From Larix kaempferi (lineage: Eukaryota > Streptophyta > Pinopsida > Pinales > Pinaceae), in NCBI GenBank assembly GCA_027924585.1, contig BSBM01000753.1:26664001-26728000 (forward strand): a DNA stretch of 64,000 bases, given 5' to 3'. How positions within the stretch are numbered: the stretch's first letter is position 1; every line of letters starts with the position of its first letter. Below are positions 19,522-32,138 of this stretch, piece after piece. The translations under genes were made by a program, and so were the position numbers. A model generated the notes under the pieces. It did no database searches and had not been told where the DNA came from. It saw only the letters and a list, made by a program, of their open reading frames with translations.

Positions 19522-21060
19522 CTCCCTCTTAACTAGGAAGGTATTTCTCGACACATATCTGCTAGCACAAGTCTTCTTCTCTGGATCATCGTCCTCGAAT
19601 CATCGTCATCGTCACTGCTGCTGCTATCTCAATCAATCTCTAATCTACTCGTCATAGGAAGTTCTACAGAGCCATCCCTTTTTCATGTTGGATGTAGGCC
19701 CACCACCTGCAGGCCTTCATCATCACTAGCCATATTGTGGAATCCTCAGGACTTATTACGTGCGCCACAATGCCTCGAAAGAGTATTCCAAGACCATTTA
19801 TGTGCTAAAGAACGACCGGCAAGATCTCCCAGGTCCACTTACATGTGACTGTCACAAAACCTTAAAAGAGTGTCTTGACTAGCAAGAACTCTAAAGAGCA
19901 TCTGAGGCCTTTTACATGACTAGCACAACATGTCTGGATCTCCAGGACGTATTACATGTGACCCCCACCAAAAAACCTTAAAAGAGTGTCTTGACTAGCA
20001 AGAACTCTAAAGAGCATCCAAGGCATTTTACGTGACTAGCACAACCTATCCGGATCTCCAAGACGTATTACATTTGGTTATGGCAATGCCTCGAAAGAGA
20101 ATCCCAGGACTTATTACGGGCACATAGCCCAACCTATCGGATCTCCGAGGTCTACTTATATGCCATAGGATAATGCCTCAAAAGAGCATCCCAGGACTTG
20201 CTACAAGCACACAGCCCAACCTATCATACCTCCCAGGTCTACTTATATGTCCTCCCAGAGAAATGCCTTGAAAGAGAATCCCAGGACTGATTATGGGCAC
20301 ACAACCCAACCTATCGGATCTCCCAGGTCTACTTATATGCTCATCTGCACAACCTATCCATGGCCATAGAGTATCAACCCGATACTCACCATACATCGTC
20401 CTGATGTACATGATCATCCTGATCATCATCATAGCATTGTCCTGATGCATATCATCCAGAGTATCATCCTGATCACCATCACTGCATCGTCCTGATATAT
20501 GGCATCTAGAGCATCGTCCTGATACTCATCACATATGATCATCCTGATCATCATCATATCATCATCATATCATCATCCTGATGTATATCATTTGGAGAAA
20601 CATCCTGAAGCTCATCATCCATGATCATCCTGATCATACAATGCATCCACCTGATGCACACCAAGTATATACCTGATACATATCATCATACATGATCCAC
20701 CTGATCATACAATGTATCTACCTGATACATTCACAAATACATGATCCACCTAATCATACAATGTATCCACCTGATACATATATAAATACATGATCCACCT
20801 GATCATACAACATATCCACCTGATACATATACAAATCCATGATCCAACTGATCATATCAAGCATCCAACATGATGCATATACAAATACATGATCCAACTG
20901 ATCATAACAAGCATCCAACATGATGCATATACATATACATGATCCAACTGATCATAACAAGCATCCAACATGATGCATATACAGAGCAGTAGTTGGAGCA
21001 TCGTCCTGATGCTCATCATCCAGCACTTACATCCACATCCATGGGAAGGATCCTCCTCTC
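19522..21060 (-). repeat. copia-B 3' region made of satellite-like repeats
   Basis: Two repeat families in a row. From about 19740 to 20350, units of roughly 90-120 bp combine CCCAGGACTTATTACGGGCA-like and GGATCTCCCAGGTCTACTTA-like pieces. From about 20370 to 21020, shorter units alternate CATCATCCTGATG, CATGATCCACCTGATCATA and TATCCACCTGATACATATA. The shorter units recur about every 60 bp. No coding capacity is seen. Confidence 0.8.
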
Positions 21061-21094
21061 ACCATGCTTGGAATGGCTCCTGCAAATGTGTCCA

Positions 21095-21620
21095 TCACTT
21101 ATTCCTCGAAGTGTCATCAATCTGAAGAACACCAAGCCTCTCTCTTAAGCATTCAAACTTCACTCTGGCTAGTGGTTTCATCAACACATCTGCAACTTGC
21201 TCAACCGTCGCAACATAAAGGAGCTTCACTGCTCCTCTCTGCACCATATCCCTGATATAGTGATATTTGATCTTAATGTGTTCCGACCTGATGTGGAACA
21301 CCAGGTTCTCAGATAGCTTCACACAACTCTAGTTGTCACAAAAGATACCAGTAGCATCCAACGGGAGATCAAATAACTCAGACAGTAGCTTTCAGATCCA
21401 TACTGCCTCACAACTAGCCGAACAAGCTGCAACATACTCTGCCTCAGCTGTACTCAGTTCTATGTAGGACTGCTTCCTTCTAAACCAAGAGATCACATCC
21501 AATCCCATACTAAAGCAGCACCCAAATGTGCTCTTCCTATCTACAGCACTGCCTACCCAGTCTGAATCAACATAACCCTACAGGTTAAACTTTTGATTCG
21601 CATCATACTTGAGCCCATAA
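21095..21620 (-). pseudogene. copia-B RNase H
   Basis: The minus strand reads GYVDSDWVGSAVDRKSTFG, ELSTAEAEYVAA, FCDN and a C-terminal HIRSEHIKIKYHYIRDMV, then ADVLMKPLARVKFE. The catalytic Asp (DSDW), Glu (AEAEY) and Asp (CDN) of the copia RNase H are visible. Stops occur (after CDN and before GYVDSD). Confidence 0.85.
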
Positions 21621-21766
21621 TCAATTGTACCCTTCAGGTACCTCAGAATATGCTTTACAGCAACCAGGTGAACACCTCTGGGATCCATCAGGAACTAGCT
21701 CAATGTGTTCACCGAAAAGCAAATATCTGATCTCGTGTTCGTCAGGTGCATCAAGGAACCAATCAT

Positions 21767-22140
21767 CTAACGATACACCATGACATCAACTGGATCAGAT
21801 GAAGCATCACACAGAAGCTTCAGGTTTGATGCCATAGGTGTGGCCATGGCCTTGCAGTCCATCATCTCGAACCTCTTCAGGATCTCTACTTCATACTTCC
21901 CTTGTCCAAGTAAGATCTTATCTGCACTCTGCCACACCTCCCTGCCTAGAAAATAGTGCATCTTCCCCAATTCCTTCATCTCGAACTCAGCAGCAAGCTT
22001 CCTCTTGGCATGGGCAATCAATCCATCCTCACGTGTAACAGACAGGTCATCCACATATAGAAGTAGTATCATAGGATTGCCTTCCTCAACCTTGTAGTAA
22101 AGTTTGGAATCTGCTTTACTCTTGGTAAATCCCAGACTAG
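21767..22140 (-). pseudogene. copia-B RT fragment
   Basis: The C-terminal half of a copia RT: SLGFTKSKADSKLYY, MILLLYVDDLSVT (catalytic YVDD) and MKELGKMHYFLGREVWQS. The frame enters directly from the truncated LTR at about 22141, marking the internal deletion junction. Confidence 0.9.
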
Positions 22141-22665
22141 ATATCAATCATGGACACAATAATGCAAGCACACAAGAGACACATAGTTTCACTGGGGAAA
22201 ACCAAGAAGGTGAAAAACCCCGCAACTTCCTCAGAGATAGATAGAGAAATGATACAACCGAAGAATAAGAGATATACTCCTAGCAATAGCTTCTCCTCCA
22301 CCACTAGTGCGCCACTCTCCAATGAGTGTAAGAGTGAGAAAGTGAATGATCAAATAGAGTGCCTCCCGCACTCTATTTATACTTGACTTGACTTGATTAA
22401 TAACCTTTTCTAGGTCGGCCTCAACTTAACCACTTAACATAATGCTGACAGGGCCGACCCCCAATAGGGTGGTCTAATAACCCTTTAACCCACATGACTT
22501 ATACAGGGCTGACCCCATCAAGGTGGTCTAATAACCCATCAAGTATAAGTTACGACACTTAGAATATAAATGACGACACTTCCGTATAGAGGAATAATAA
22601 CATCTCTATAGGAATACAATATACATATATGTGAAATACATTCCAAAGTTACAATTACATCAACA
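22141..22665 (-). repeat. copia-B 5' LTR, 3'-truncated
   Basis: 525 bp matching the left LTR from ATATCAATCATGGACACAAT to the outer end TACATCAACA. The roughly 85 bases next to the primer binding site are missing. Confidence 0.88.
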
Positions 22666-22670
22666 TTGTA

Positions 22671-24809
22671 CATGTGGCATCAACCAGAAAAACTTCTTCA
22701 CCCACTGTTCATTCCCCATTGTTATTGTTGAATCTAGGACATCTGGGAAAGAAATGTGAACCTTCTTTGTATGTATGCAACCTTCAGTAATCATACTTAT
22801 GGCTGCAACTTATTCATTATTGTCTGGACCAAATTGGGTGCTCTCATCCCACTCTTCCATGGGAGAGTGACTGTCTTCAAGGAACAGCTCAAGTTCCCTT
22901 AGGAAATGATCAAGTTCTTTCTTTTCATCAAACTATTCTGCACACTTCTCAAGCACATGTAAAGATAAATGAGATCCACCATCTCTTGAGGTTCCTCCAT
23001 ATGATCATGAATTCTTTCATCCCAATGAGGTTGACTAAATGGTGTGTGGGAGGGTAGGGAGGATTTTTGCAACTTTTCATGAAGCTACAATATCTCTGTC
23101 TTGGATTCTTGGAGGGAACTTTGAGTGCTTATCAAAGAATCTTGGGTGGCCATCAATTCATCATTGAGCTTGTTGATATCTTCATCATCCCTCAAGGATG
23201 GACCATGAAACAATCTACAAGCTCCAACAAACTATCTCTATGAGAAAGTAGATTCAAGAATTTACCTTTTATGCTTGTCATGGCTTTCTGAAATTCTTCC
23301 ATGTCTCTCATGGAAGACTGCTCCCCCAAATTCCAACAAAGGTTCTTCATTAAGGCATGTGTGTCATTGATGGTTTGAAGGGATTCTTGGATCTTGCATT
23401 CATTCATCTTCAGTGTCCCTTCAAGGAAATGAGGTTCTGACAAATGAACCTTCTCTTCTTCTAGCTTCCTAGGATCAACTTTAGCTGATTTTGTTAAAGT
23501 TATGAAAGCTGATCCATATTTTGGGGCTGCAAGATATTCATATTTTAGATCATGAATATTAGATCTTTGGCTGCAACTGGGGTGCTCATTCATCTCAAGT
23601 GCACCAATAAGGCTTTCTCTCCAATTTTCAGCTCTCCCCAATTCAGGAGTCTCAACCCCTGGGGGTTCAACCAAGGCCATCTTCTCCTAAGAAGTGGTTG
23701 TCCCATCAAAATGACATAGGAATATAAATATCAGAATTTACGAAAATCCCATGTGTTATATTTTCCCCTCCTTGTGATGGTATGTTGGTGGTTTGGCCTT
23801 CCACCAATTTCTCATTTTCAGTTTCTATTGCTGCAAGACCTTCTTCTTTCTCCATGGATATTGCACCCACAACACCTTCATCAATGGGGATCTCCATGTC
23901 TTCCACATATATGTGAGAGTACAAATATTTAGATGCTTCCTCACACTTAAAACATTCCTCAGTAAGTTCTCTTCCGACCATGTAGGCATTCTGCAAATAC
24001 CCTTCTAGTGATTCAGTCTAGTCACTGCATTCACCCTTACCACTAAGGATCTGAGACTCAGCATCCAGGGAATCTCTTATGCAATAATTATCCTATGATG
24101 TGCCTGCAAAATCATCATGACACAAATTAGTACAAAAATCTGAAAGTGGTCCATAACATTGCATCATGCTTCTCTCTTCAATGGGTGGGGTTATGGTGCC
24201 TTGTTCTACCACCGATTCTACTAGTTTACATCTAACTGATGTGTGGTCAACTTCTGCTTCCCCGTGAAGCTCATGTGGTGACTTTCGATCTGATTTATGT
24301 TCTTCTTTGGGATCTGATCCAAAATATGTCTAAACACCCCTAATAGTACGAATCTCTTCTGAGGTGATCTTGAGATCCTCAGCATAGAATCTTGTAGTAG
24401 ATTCTTCTTCCATTCTGTCAACAATCTCATGATTGGTTTTTGGGTCTTGCTTCTCCCTGGTTGTCTTAGGATGAAGATTCTTGGAGGCTCTTCTTGAAGA
24501 GGATCCAAAAATTATTGTGAGGTGTAAAACACATGCATCCAATGAAGCTCTTACTTCTTTTGGGCATTCTTCGGAAGTAGGTTGATCTCTGTCTGTGGAA
24601 CATGCAACTTTTCCATCCATATGGTTATAAGAATAACCATAGTCTCTTCTTCCAACTATGATCTCATGGGAGATGCTTGAGGAAGGTACATCTTGTAAAT
24701 TCTCTTCCTCGTACTGTCTGCAATATTGTTCATACTGCTCACCATAATTATCATACTCTTCATAAAAATAATCTTCTTCCTCATACAACTCAAAGTCTGA
24801 ATCTTCCAT
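22671..24809 (-). pseudogene. element D: decayed acidic coiled-coil-rich ORF of unknown family
   Basis: A chain of open stretches on the minus strand (24809-24330, 23996-23706, 23680-23192, then a frame into 22671) separated by stops and frameshifts. The start MEDSDFELYEEEDYFYEEYD is 94 bases inside the primer binding site, so it occupies the gag position. The composition is Glu/Asp-rich with Tyr-acidic runs at the N-terminus and helix-prone Leu/Glu/Lys segments later. No zinc knuckle, protease or RT motif is seen. It may be a gag-like or wholly unrelated protein of a large non-autonomous element. Confidence 0.5.
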
Positions 24810-24902
24810 GACATGGAACTAATTCCACAACTGCAACTTGAAGATAGTGTTGAGCTAATTTTTCAATGAGGCTTACTTTCCATAGGCTGAGACAAGGAAA
24901 GT

Positions 24903-24914
24903 GCTCTGATACCA
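24903..24914 (-). other. element D primer binding site
   Basis: TGGTATCAGAGC on the minus strand, one base inside the LTR end (GGATATTACA). It is complementary to initiator tRNA-Met. Confidence 0.88.
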
Positions 24915-24915
24915 C

Positions 24916-27373
24916 TGTAATATCCTAGTCAAGATCTGACCAAGATATTGTCTTCCACTCAAAGTTTTAATAAAATTTTACAAGCAATTTTTAAGGCCAA
25001 ATTCACAAACTGAGCAGGATGTAAGTGACGGGGATTGAAACTCTGAATGGGGATGGTAGGAATGATATTAGGTTCTGGAATTTATAAGTATGAGTTTGCA
25101 GCAACAGCTAAACATGGTCGGAGCAGAATTCCTTGGCACAAAGTACTAGAGCCATTCACTTTTCAGCAATAGAGCAACTCTATTGCCTACTTCGAGGCTT
25201 CCTGGGCTTCTAGCATATGCCAACAAGAATGGATGTGGGTACTGAGAGTTTATTGAATAGTTATATCATTCATTTAACTTGTAAAATATACTAGGATAAT
25301 TTCTTATTGAACTTGGGAGAGTTTGGAGTGATTGGGAGGTCGGATGCACACTATGGACTATTGAGCTAGTCAAATTACAGGCTTTTCCAAACGAGCCTAA
25401 ATGCATCCAAATTATTAATACATAGGTTTAAATTGGAATTATACTGAGTTATTAACCTTTTCCAACTAACAGGGGGTCAAACTAATGCTCAGAATTGATT
25501 TAGCAGTAAAAATGGTGAAACCAATCTAGAATAAGCACCCAACTAGCTAGTCTTGCAATTTAATTCATCAAACTGCTCCAATAATTAATAAATTTTTTTC
25601 TGATATTAAATAGAGCTCTGATAAATGATATTAAGCAGATATAAGTCAAAATATAGCTTCATAACACTTTCTTTCTTATTATTTTCTTTCCTTCCAAAGT
25701 ACAATGCCTCACAGGCTAGATTTTCATTACAATAGTGGGAGAATGAAGATGAGAAGTAGGAAATTACTTTTGCTATGTTCTGAAGTGGATTATCAGATCA
25801 TCTACAGGTCAGATGTCTGATATGGCTGCACTCTGAGCTGCTGATATGCACTCTGAACTACTGATCTTCAGAATTGATTTAGCAGTAAAAATGGTGAAAC
25901 TAGTCTAGAATAAGCACCCAACTAGCTAGTCTTGCAATTTAATTCATCAAACTGCTCCAATAATTAATAAAATTTGTTTCGATATTAAATAAAGCTCTGA
26001 TAAATTATATTCATTAGATATAAGTCAAAATATAGCTTCAGAACACTTTCTTTCTTATTATTTGCTTGCCTTCCAAAGTACAATGCCTCACAGGCTAGAT
26101 TTTCATTACAATAGTGGGAGAATGAAGATGAGAAGTAGGAAATTAATTTTGCTCTGTTCTGAAGTGGATTATCAAATCATCTACAGGTCAGATGTCTGAT
26201 ATGGCTGCACTCTAAGCTGCTGATCTTCACTGGGGCACATTCACCAAACTAGCTCTCTTCTCCAAGGGAAACTCCTCCAAATCTAGCTGAGGAAGATGTA
26301 TAAATGGGAGAAGAAGTGGAGATCAGATATGAAGCTGAAATTTGAGCATAGGAAGCCTATGATATCTGCAAATAATGTCCCAATGGGCTCTCTGAAGTTC
26401 CTGGGTGCATCCAATGAATACTATCTTCTTCTTCTAGTGATTCTCCTCCAAAACTAGCTGCAAATCTCCTGTAGAAATGATCTCCTCTTCAAGCTGCTGT
26501 GGATCTTCAATGGTGGGTTGATATGAATGTTATTGGCTGCAATAACATATTATGGACCTACATATTACTCACTGAAACTCATGGGGACTTGCGGCATATC
26601 ACCCAAGAAGAACAGTTGAGGCACATCACTCAACCAAGAGAGGTTCAAAGCTCTCAATGCAAAAATACAAATGACAAAAGTTGTTAACGGGAATTGGAAG
26701 CATTCTTTTATAGAATTCATGTTGACCTGTGAGCAAGTTAATTGGCTTGGTGACCTGTGAGAATGGGTCACCCATGAGTGGATATAATTTCTTACTTTCT
26801 TCTTACACCTTTTCTCTCATTTAGAAACTGTGCCCCTTTTTGTATGAAGATGTTTCCTTCCTTGTAAAACTTTCCTTCTTTGTAATTTGAGTTCTCTTTT
26901 GTAAATTTTGACCTCCCTTAGATTTTTATGGTTTTTTTCTATTTCTTTCTTTTTGGTAACATCTTACACCTTCCTTCTTTTCATCCCTTGCTATTTTCTG
27001 ACCTCTAGTTCTGATTTAGCAACATTATCCTCAAGGGCATTCCCTCTTGGCCCACTTGCACACATCATCCACTTGCCAAAATATTAATAAATTAATTAAT
27101 TCCTCACTCCAAAATCCAAAATCATTAATTATTTAATTAAATTAGAGGCCTAGCCCAAAATTTCCCAATTAATTAAATAATTCACCTTATCACTTAGTTT
27201 GGGGATTAATATCTTCATGGGAAGCCACCTTATCCATTTAATTCCACAAATTCACCATTAGGCATATTCCATAAGTCTATTTCTTCATCCATCCATTAAT
27301 TAATTAATTAATGCCTAGGTGACTTAGGCTAAAATCATCCCCATGGACCATAGCAAAATTTGGGGACATGACA
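24916..27373 (-). mobile_element. element D 5' LTR (about 2.46 kb)
   Basis: On the minus strand it runs from TGTCATGTCCCCAAATTTTG (27373) to GGATATTACA (24916), adjoining the primer binding site. It is AT-rich with no gene, and a partial internal duplication occupies 25480-26222. It interrupts Tat-C, whose protease frame starts just to the right. The other LTR is outside the window, so the target duplication cannot be checked. The large LTR with a non-polymerase interior suggests a large retrotransposon derivative. Confidence 0.75.
25480..26222. repeat. ~390 bp tandem duplication inside the element D LTR
   Basis: The stretch from CAGAATTGATTTAGCAGTAA through ATATGGCTGCACTCT (25480-25857) is repeated at about 25870-26222 with a few substitutions. 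Confidence 0.9.
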
Positions 27374-27532
27374 CCTCGTGTCTCATCAGCTAATCAGTCA
27401 TTTATAAACATGGTTAACTTAGATATGATTCTACAAACTCGAACGTGGAACTATAACCCAGAATCATAGCATAAAGATAAGGAAGTTCTTGAATCATATA
27501 CTCCTCTCCATATTGAGAGACCAGGGGATTCG

Positions 27533-28150
27533 TTGTCGAAGATCCCTAAGGGTGTCTTCAAGAGGGATATGCACAACTCTCACGCGCAGGATGCTCACAA
27601 CTATTATGTGGTTGAGGATCTAGCCCAAACACTGTGTTCCATGTCCACATTGGAAGTCTTGCAGATTTTTCCTTTACAATGTAATGCACTTCTTGCAGCA
27701 ATCGGGAGCGTTGACTCATCTAATATGCTTGCTCGGTTCGATATGTCCAATATCAAACCCCAGTTTCCATATCACATAACCCTCGAGATAGAAGTAGTCC
27801 ATGGCCCTAAAACCATTGGATGAACTGTGGTGGATGAGGGTGCATCTACGTGTGTGATGTCTATTTCTTGATGGAAAGCCCTCGGCTCACCTGAGTTAGA
27901 TCCTTCTAACACACTGCTTACCACTTTTGACAGAAGATCTTTCCGCCCAGATGGAGTCTTACCTTCGTTTGATGTCGAACTTGCCGGTGAAGTAGTGTGT
28001 GTGGAAGTTGAAGTATTGGACGCTCTGCTTGACTACAAATTGTTGTTAGGTAGGAGCTGGACGTATGCGATGCAAGCTATCCCATATTCCATTTTTCAAG
28101 TTATTATGTTCCCCCTTGAAGGAAAGATCATTACAATTGATCAACTTTAA
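27533..28150 (+). pseudogene. Tat-C protease region
   Basis: The frame reads YYVVEDLAQTLCSMSTLEVL, matching Tat-A NYNIVDDLAQSPTAMSALEVL in pattern. After a stop it continues with VVDEGASTCVMS (active-site region) and DYKLLLGRSWTYAM. TGA stops occur near 27822 and 27870. Confidence 0.85.
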
Positions 28151-28240
28151 TTTAATCGGAAAAAAAACCATACTTCATCAGATTCAACGATCCCTCTGAT
28201 TGATCAGAATCACCCACCCATCGAGAGTCTGGGAGTAGGC

Positions 28241-28666
28241 ATGTATTCATCACTAATGGGAACATTTGACCTACCTGCTCCCGTTAACTTTATTGGTTCT
28301 ATGAGTACCATTGATTGTTCATCTTCGGATACTTTAACAGTTAGTAAAACAACTGATCCGTGGATTCTCCCTACTCAGTCAGAACCAACCATTCCCCTAT
28401 CTGTTACAGAAGTGGCTTATAAAACATCACAGAATGCTGCAATAGAGCATATCTCGACTCCATCTATCTCCGTAGAGTCAGATATGGACTATGCACCTGC
28501 ATGGTCAGTCAACTCTACCTACTCTTTCGATTGTCTGGATACTGTTTTTCCCTCTGGAAAGCCTATTTTGCAAGCCATGGTGGTGATGTCGATTTGTCCA
28601 CTACCCCTTCTATACAATAGATCTATGCTAAGGGGAATATGGCCAACATATCAAGAACTATTTTGA
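28241..28666 (+). pseudogene. Tat-C protease-RT linker
   Basis: 142 open codons, Ser/Thr/Pro-rich and without a domain, at the position of the variable linker of Tat-A. It overlaps the start of the RT frame by 28 bases in another frame. The zinc knuckles seen here in Tat-A were not recognised. Confidence 0.5.
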
Positions 28667-30150
28667 TCGATATCTCCATCAAACTTGGCGTTGTAGAAAA
28701 CCTTTTCATTGGAGCAAATTTTTCTCCTAAGGAGATCACTTTGTACACCAATCTGTTTAAGAAATTCCACGACGTGTTTTCCTGGTCTTATGAGGATATG
28801 CTAGGCATTGACCCCACCATATTGGAGCATGTCATCACAACTTATCCAAATGCTAAACCTGTGAGACATAATCTCCATCCGGTAAATCCTAGGAAAGCAG
28901 CAGCCATCAAGGCGGAAGTTGAGAAACTGCTTAGAGATGGATTCATCTATCCGATTGATATGACAGAATGGGTCTCTAACCCTGTTCTAGTCAATAAGAA
29001 GCAAGGAACCATTTGAGTCTGCACAGACTTCCGGGACTTAAACAAAGCGTGTCCTAAGGACAATTACCCCACACCGTTCATAGATTAGATTATCGATGCG
29101 TGTGCGGGCCATGAAATATTTTCTTTCATGGATGGTTTTTCAGGATACAACCAGATTCAGATAAAACCCGGAGACCAACATAAGACAGCTTTTATTTGTC
29201 CTTGGGGGACCTTCACTTACCGGAAGATGCCATTCGTCCTAAAGAACGTTGGAGTTACATTCCAACATGTGATGAACTTCGCTTTTCACAATATCAAACA
29301 TGTAGTCGAGCCTTATATTGATTATCTCCCAGCACAACCTCCTAAGAGACGAGACCATCATGATCATTTGAGACTCGTGTTTGAACGATGCAGATACTAT
29401 AAGATTCGATTGAATCCCAAAAAGTGTGTGTTCTATGTCAAGTCTAGATGTTTACTGGGTTTTATTGTATCCAGTTGTGGCATCATGGTCGATCCACTAA
29501 AAGTTGAAACTATTGTAAATCTGCCTCCTCCTCAAACCCTACGACAACTTTAGAGTTTGTAGGGTATGTCCAATTTTCTACAACGTTTTATCATTAACTA
29601 TGCCAAAATCACAAAAGGTTTCATCAGACTGCTCCAACAAGACACCTATTTTCTTTGGGATGAGGCTTCTCACTCTTCATTTGAGGCCTTGAAAAATTTA
29701 TTACTATCATCCCCCTTGTTGAACCCACTAGACTATAAAAAGTATTTCTTGTTATATATGGATGGATCTGTATATACAATCGGCATAGTGCTTGTTCAAG
29801 AGGATAACAAGCTCTAAGAGCATGTCATTTACTATTCGTCTCGCACATTAATAGCTCATGAGATTAAGTATTCTTACTTTGAAAGTTGGCATTAGCTTCC
29901 GTCCATGCCGTTCAGAGGCTGCGCCACTACATTTTGTTGCGAACTACTATAGTGATCGTAGAATTCAATCCATTTCAATATGTTCTTACCCGACGTATCA
30001 TCAATGGGAAATTTAATAAATGGATTGTCATCTTGCAAGAATTTGACCTAGTTTTTCAATCGACTAAGTCAAAGAAGTCACTTGTTTTTGCTGAACGTAT
30101 CTCTGAATTTCCGAGTGACGTCGTAAACAATGAGGAAGAGTCATCATTCC
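28639..30150 (+). pseudogene. Tat-C reverse transcriptase and decayed RNase H
   Basis: RT entry reads FSWSYEDMLGIDPTILEH, then CTDFRDLNKACPKDNYP, FMDGFSGYNQIQ and MPFVLKNVGVTFQ. The catalytic motif is degraded to YIDY. RNase H follows (LLYMDGSVYTIGIVLVQ, then LRHYILLRTTIVI). Stops lie near 29016, 29087, 29553 and 29817, with a frameshift near 29880. Confidence 0.9.
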
Positions 30151-30159
30151 CAGATGAAC

Positions 30160-31432
30160 ACATCTTTCTCATTACATCTTCTGACCCGTGGTATGGAAAA
30201 ATCCTAGTATATCTCCAGACTTTGAGGTGTTTGCCTACTTTCTCTAGAGATGAACGACGTAAATTAGAAAACCATGCAAAGAATTATCTCATCATTTCTA
30301 ATAATTTGTATAGACGTGGGATAGATTCCATTTTACGTCGTTGTTTGAACTTAGAGGAAGCTGAAACTGTATTGAATGACGGTCACACTAAAGCCTATTG
30401 GGGTCACCTTTCTGGGTTGGCAACAGCCAGAAGATACTGCGTGCTGATTACTTTTGGCCCACGATCTTTAAAGATTGTGTGGAAGCTGTGAAACGCTATC
30501 AGCCATGTCATTTTTTCACCAAAAAGATGAGAGCACACCCAGCTCCTCTCCACCCTATGATTACAGCAGGCCCTTTCACCAAGTGGGGGATTGATTTCAT
30601 GGATTGTAATCCAGCTTCTGCTGGAGGACATCATCACATCATTGTTTTCATCGACTGCTTCACAAAGTGGGCCGAGGCACTGCCTACTGTCAAAGCAGAT
30701 GGAGAAACGCCTGCTTACTTCATATTCAACCAGATCATTGCTAGGTTTGGTGTACCTAAAGAGATTTTTACAGACCACGGTCGACACTTCCATAACCACA
30801 TGATGATCGAACTATATACTATGTTAGGTTTTCGATAGGAACATCCATCTTCGCTCTATCCACAAGTGAATGGTCAAGTCAAAGCAGTCAACAAAATGTT
30901 GAAAACTATTCTTCAAAGGACTGTTAATGCCAATCGCTCCGATTGGCACATCATTTTATATCCGGCTCTTTGGGCATACCGGTCTAATGTTAAGACCGCC
31001 ACCGGGTTCTCTCCTTTTCAACTTGTTCATGGGGTAGAAGAAGTTATTCCGGTTGAGTGTGAGATCCCTTCATTAAAGTTGGCTATCCAACTACTCCCCG
31101 ACACTTCAGTCCTAGAGGAATGTTTGCTACACTTAGAACTTCTAGATGAACAATGCCGCGATGTGCTCACAACAAACGAAGCTCATAAAAGTAGATTCAA
31201 GCATCAATACGATAAGTCTATCAAACCAAGGGTGTTCTCAGAAGGAGAACTTGTTCTGCTTTACGATCAAGAGAAAGAACCCTTGGGGGCAGGCAAGTTC
31301 AAATCTATGTGGCTTGGACCGTATATTGTCTCAAAATTTATGAATAAAGGGTCCTACGAGCTAACAGATTATAAGGGATGTAAGTTTCCTCAGCCCATAA
31401 ATGGGCTCTACCTGAAGAAGTATTTTTCCTAG
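30160..31432 (+). pseudogene. Tat-C integrase with DD35K
   Basis: The N-terminal zinc region (GHTKAYWGHLSGLATARR) is split by a frameshift near 30420. The core has GIDFMDCN and TDHGRHF. After 35 positions, counting one TAG at 30836, it has Lys in NGQVKAVNKML instead of Glu. The C-terminal part ends NGLYLKKYFS, like Tat-A. Confidence 0.9.
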
Positions 31433-31504
31433 GCCTCTATGCTTTTTCTTGTATCATAGATGTACATGTTTTTGTATAGTTAGTCTTCTCTTTTATTTTC
31501 TGTT

Positions 31505-31966
31505 ATGTCTTATGTGTATTATGGGTTGCATTTTCAGATGACAACTGAATGCTTTATAGGATTTGCGAATGGCGCTAGCTACCATACCCATCAGTTGGCT
31601 TCAGTAGCTTGGCTTATCTACTCACCGTCTAGTCAACTCGTGTCTTTGGGAGGTGCTTGTCTAGGCCCTACGACGAAAAATGTAGTTGAATATCGTGCAG
31701 TCATAGAGTTACTTCGAGATTCCATTCATCACGGGATTTCACACTTGGAGGTATGACTTGACTCATAGTTAATTGTATTTCAGTTAATGGGTGACTTTAG
31801 AGTTCGGGATCCTATTTTTCTCCATCCGTTTATGAGGGTCAAGTTATTGGAAAGATATTTTGATTTTATCACATATCAACACAGTCCAAGACATTTAAAT
31901 TCATTAGCTGACTCTTATGCAAATTATATTCTATATTGGCATCTTTATCACACACAATCACATTAA
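31505..31966 (+). pseudogene. Tat-C second RNase H, downstream of integrase
   Basis: CFIGFANGAS (first Asp changed to Asn), then NVVEYRAVIELL. After stops come LDS, SPRHLNSLADSYANYIL and a terminal TAA. It matches the Tat-A domain in order and position. It is inactive by mutation. Confidence 0.85.
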
Positions 31967-32138
31967 GGATTCGCATAAGACACACATGTATATAAGATCT
32001 GTAATGTATATATTTGTATCAAAAAATATGATTTTTGGGTCACATATTATGTCGCAGAGTCATATCAATATACATAAGAGGGCTCAAAAGGCCTTAAAAA
32101 ATATACATATGTCTGTCTCCCTAAGGAGAAGGAAGGGC

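Larger units (their letters stand above)
18912..22665 (-). mobile_element. copia-B, internally deleted Ty1/copia element
   Basis: A 3754 bp element with TSD TTGTA on both sides (18907-18911 and 22666-22670). The left LTR is complete. The right (5') LTR lacks its 3' end and runs directly into the middle of RT, so primer binding site, gag, protease, integrase and the first part of RT are gone. What remains is RT palm to RNase H and an unusually long 3' region full of repeats. It can only have moved before the deletion, or the deletion happened in place. Confidence 0.92.

Noticed and set aside
20370-21020. Possible CRISPR-like or centromeric satellite array
   Set aside because: Units are degenerate, contiguous and inside a copia element with clear duplications; there are no unique spacers, and this is plant DNA.
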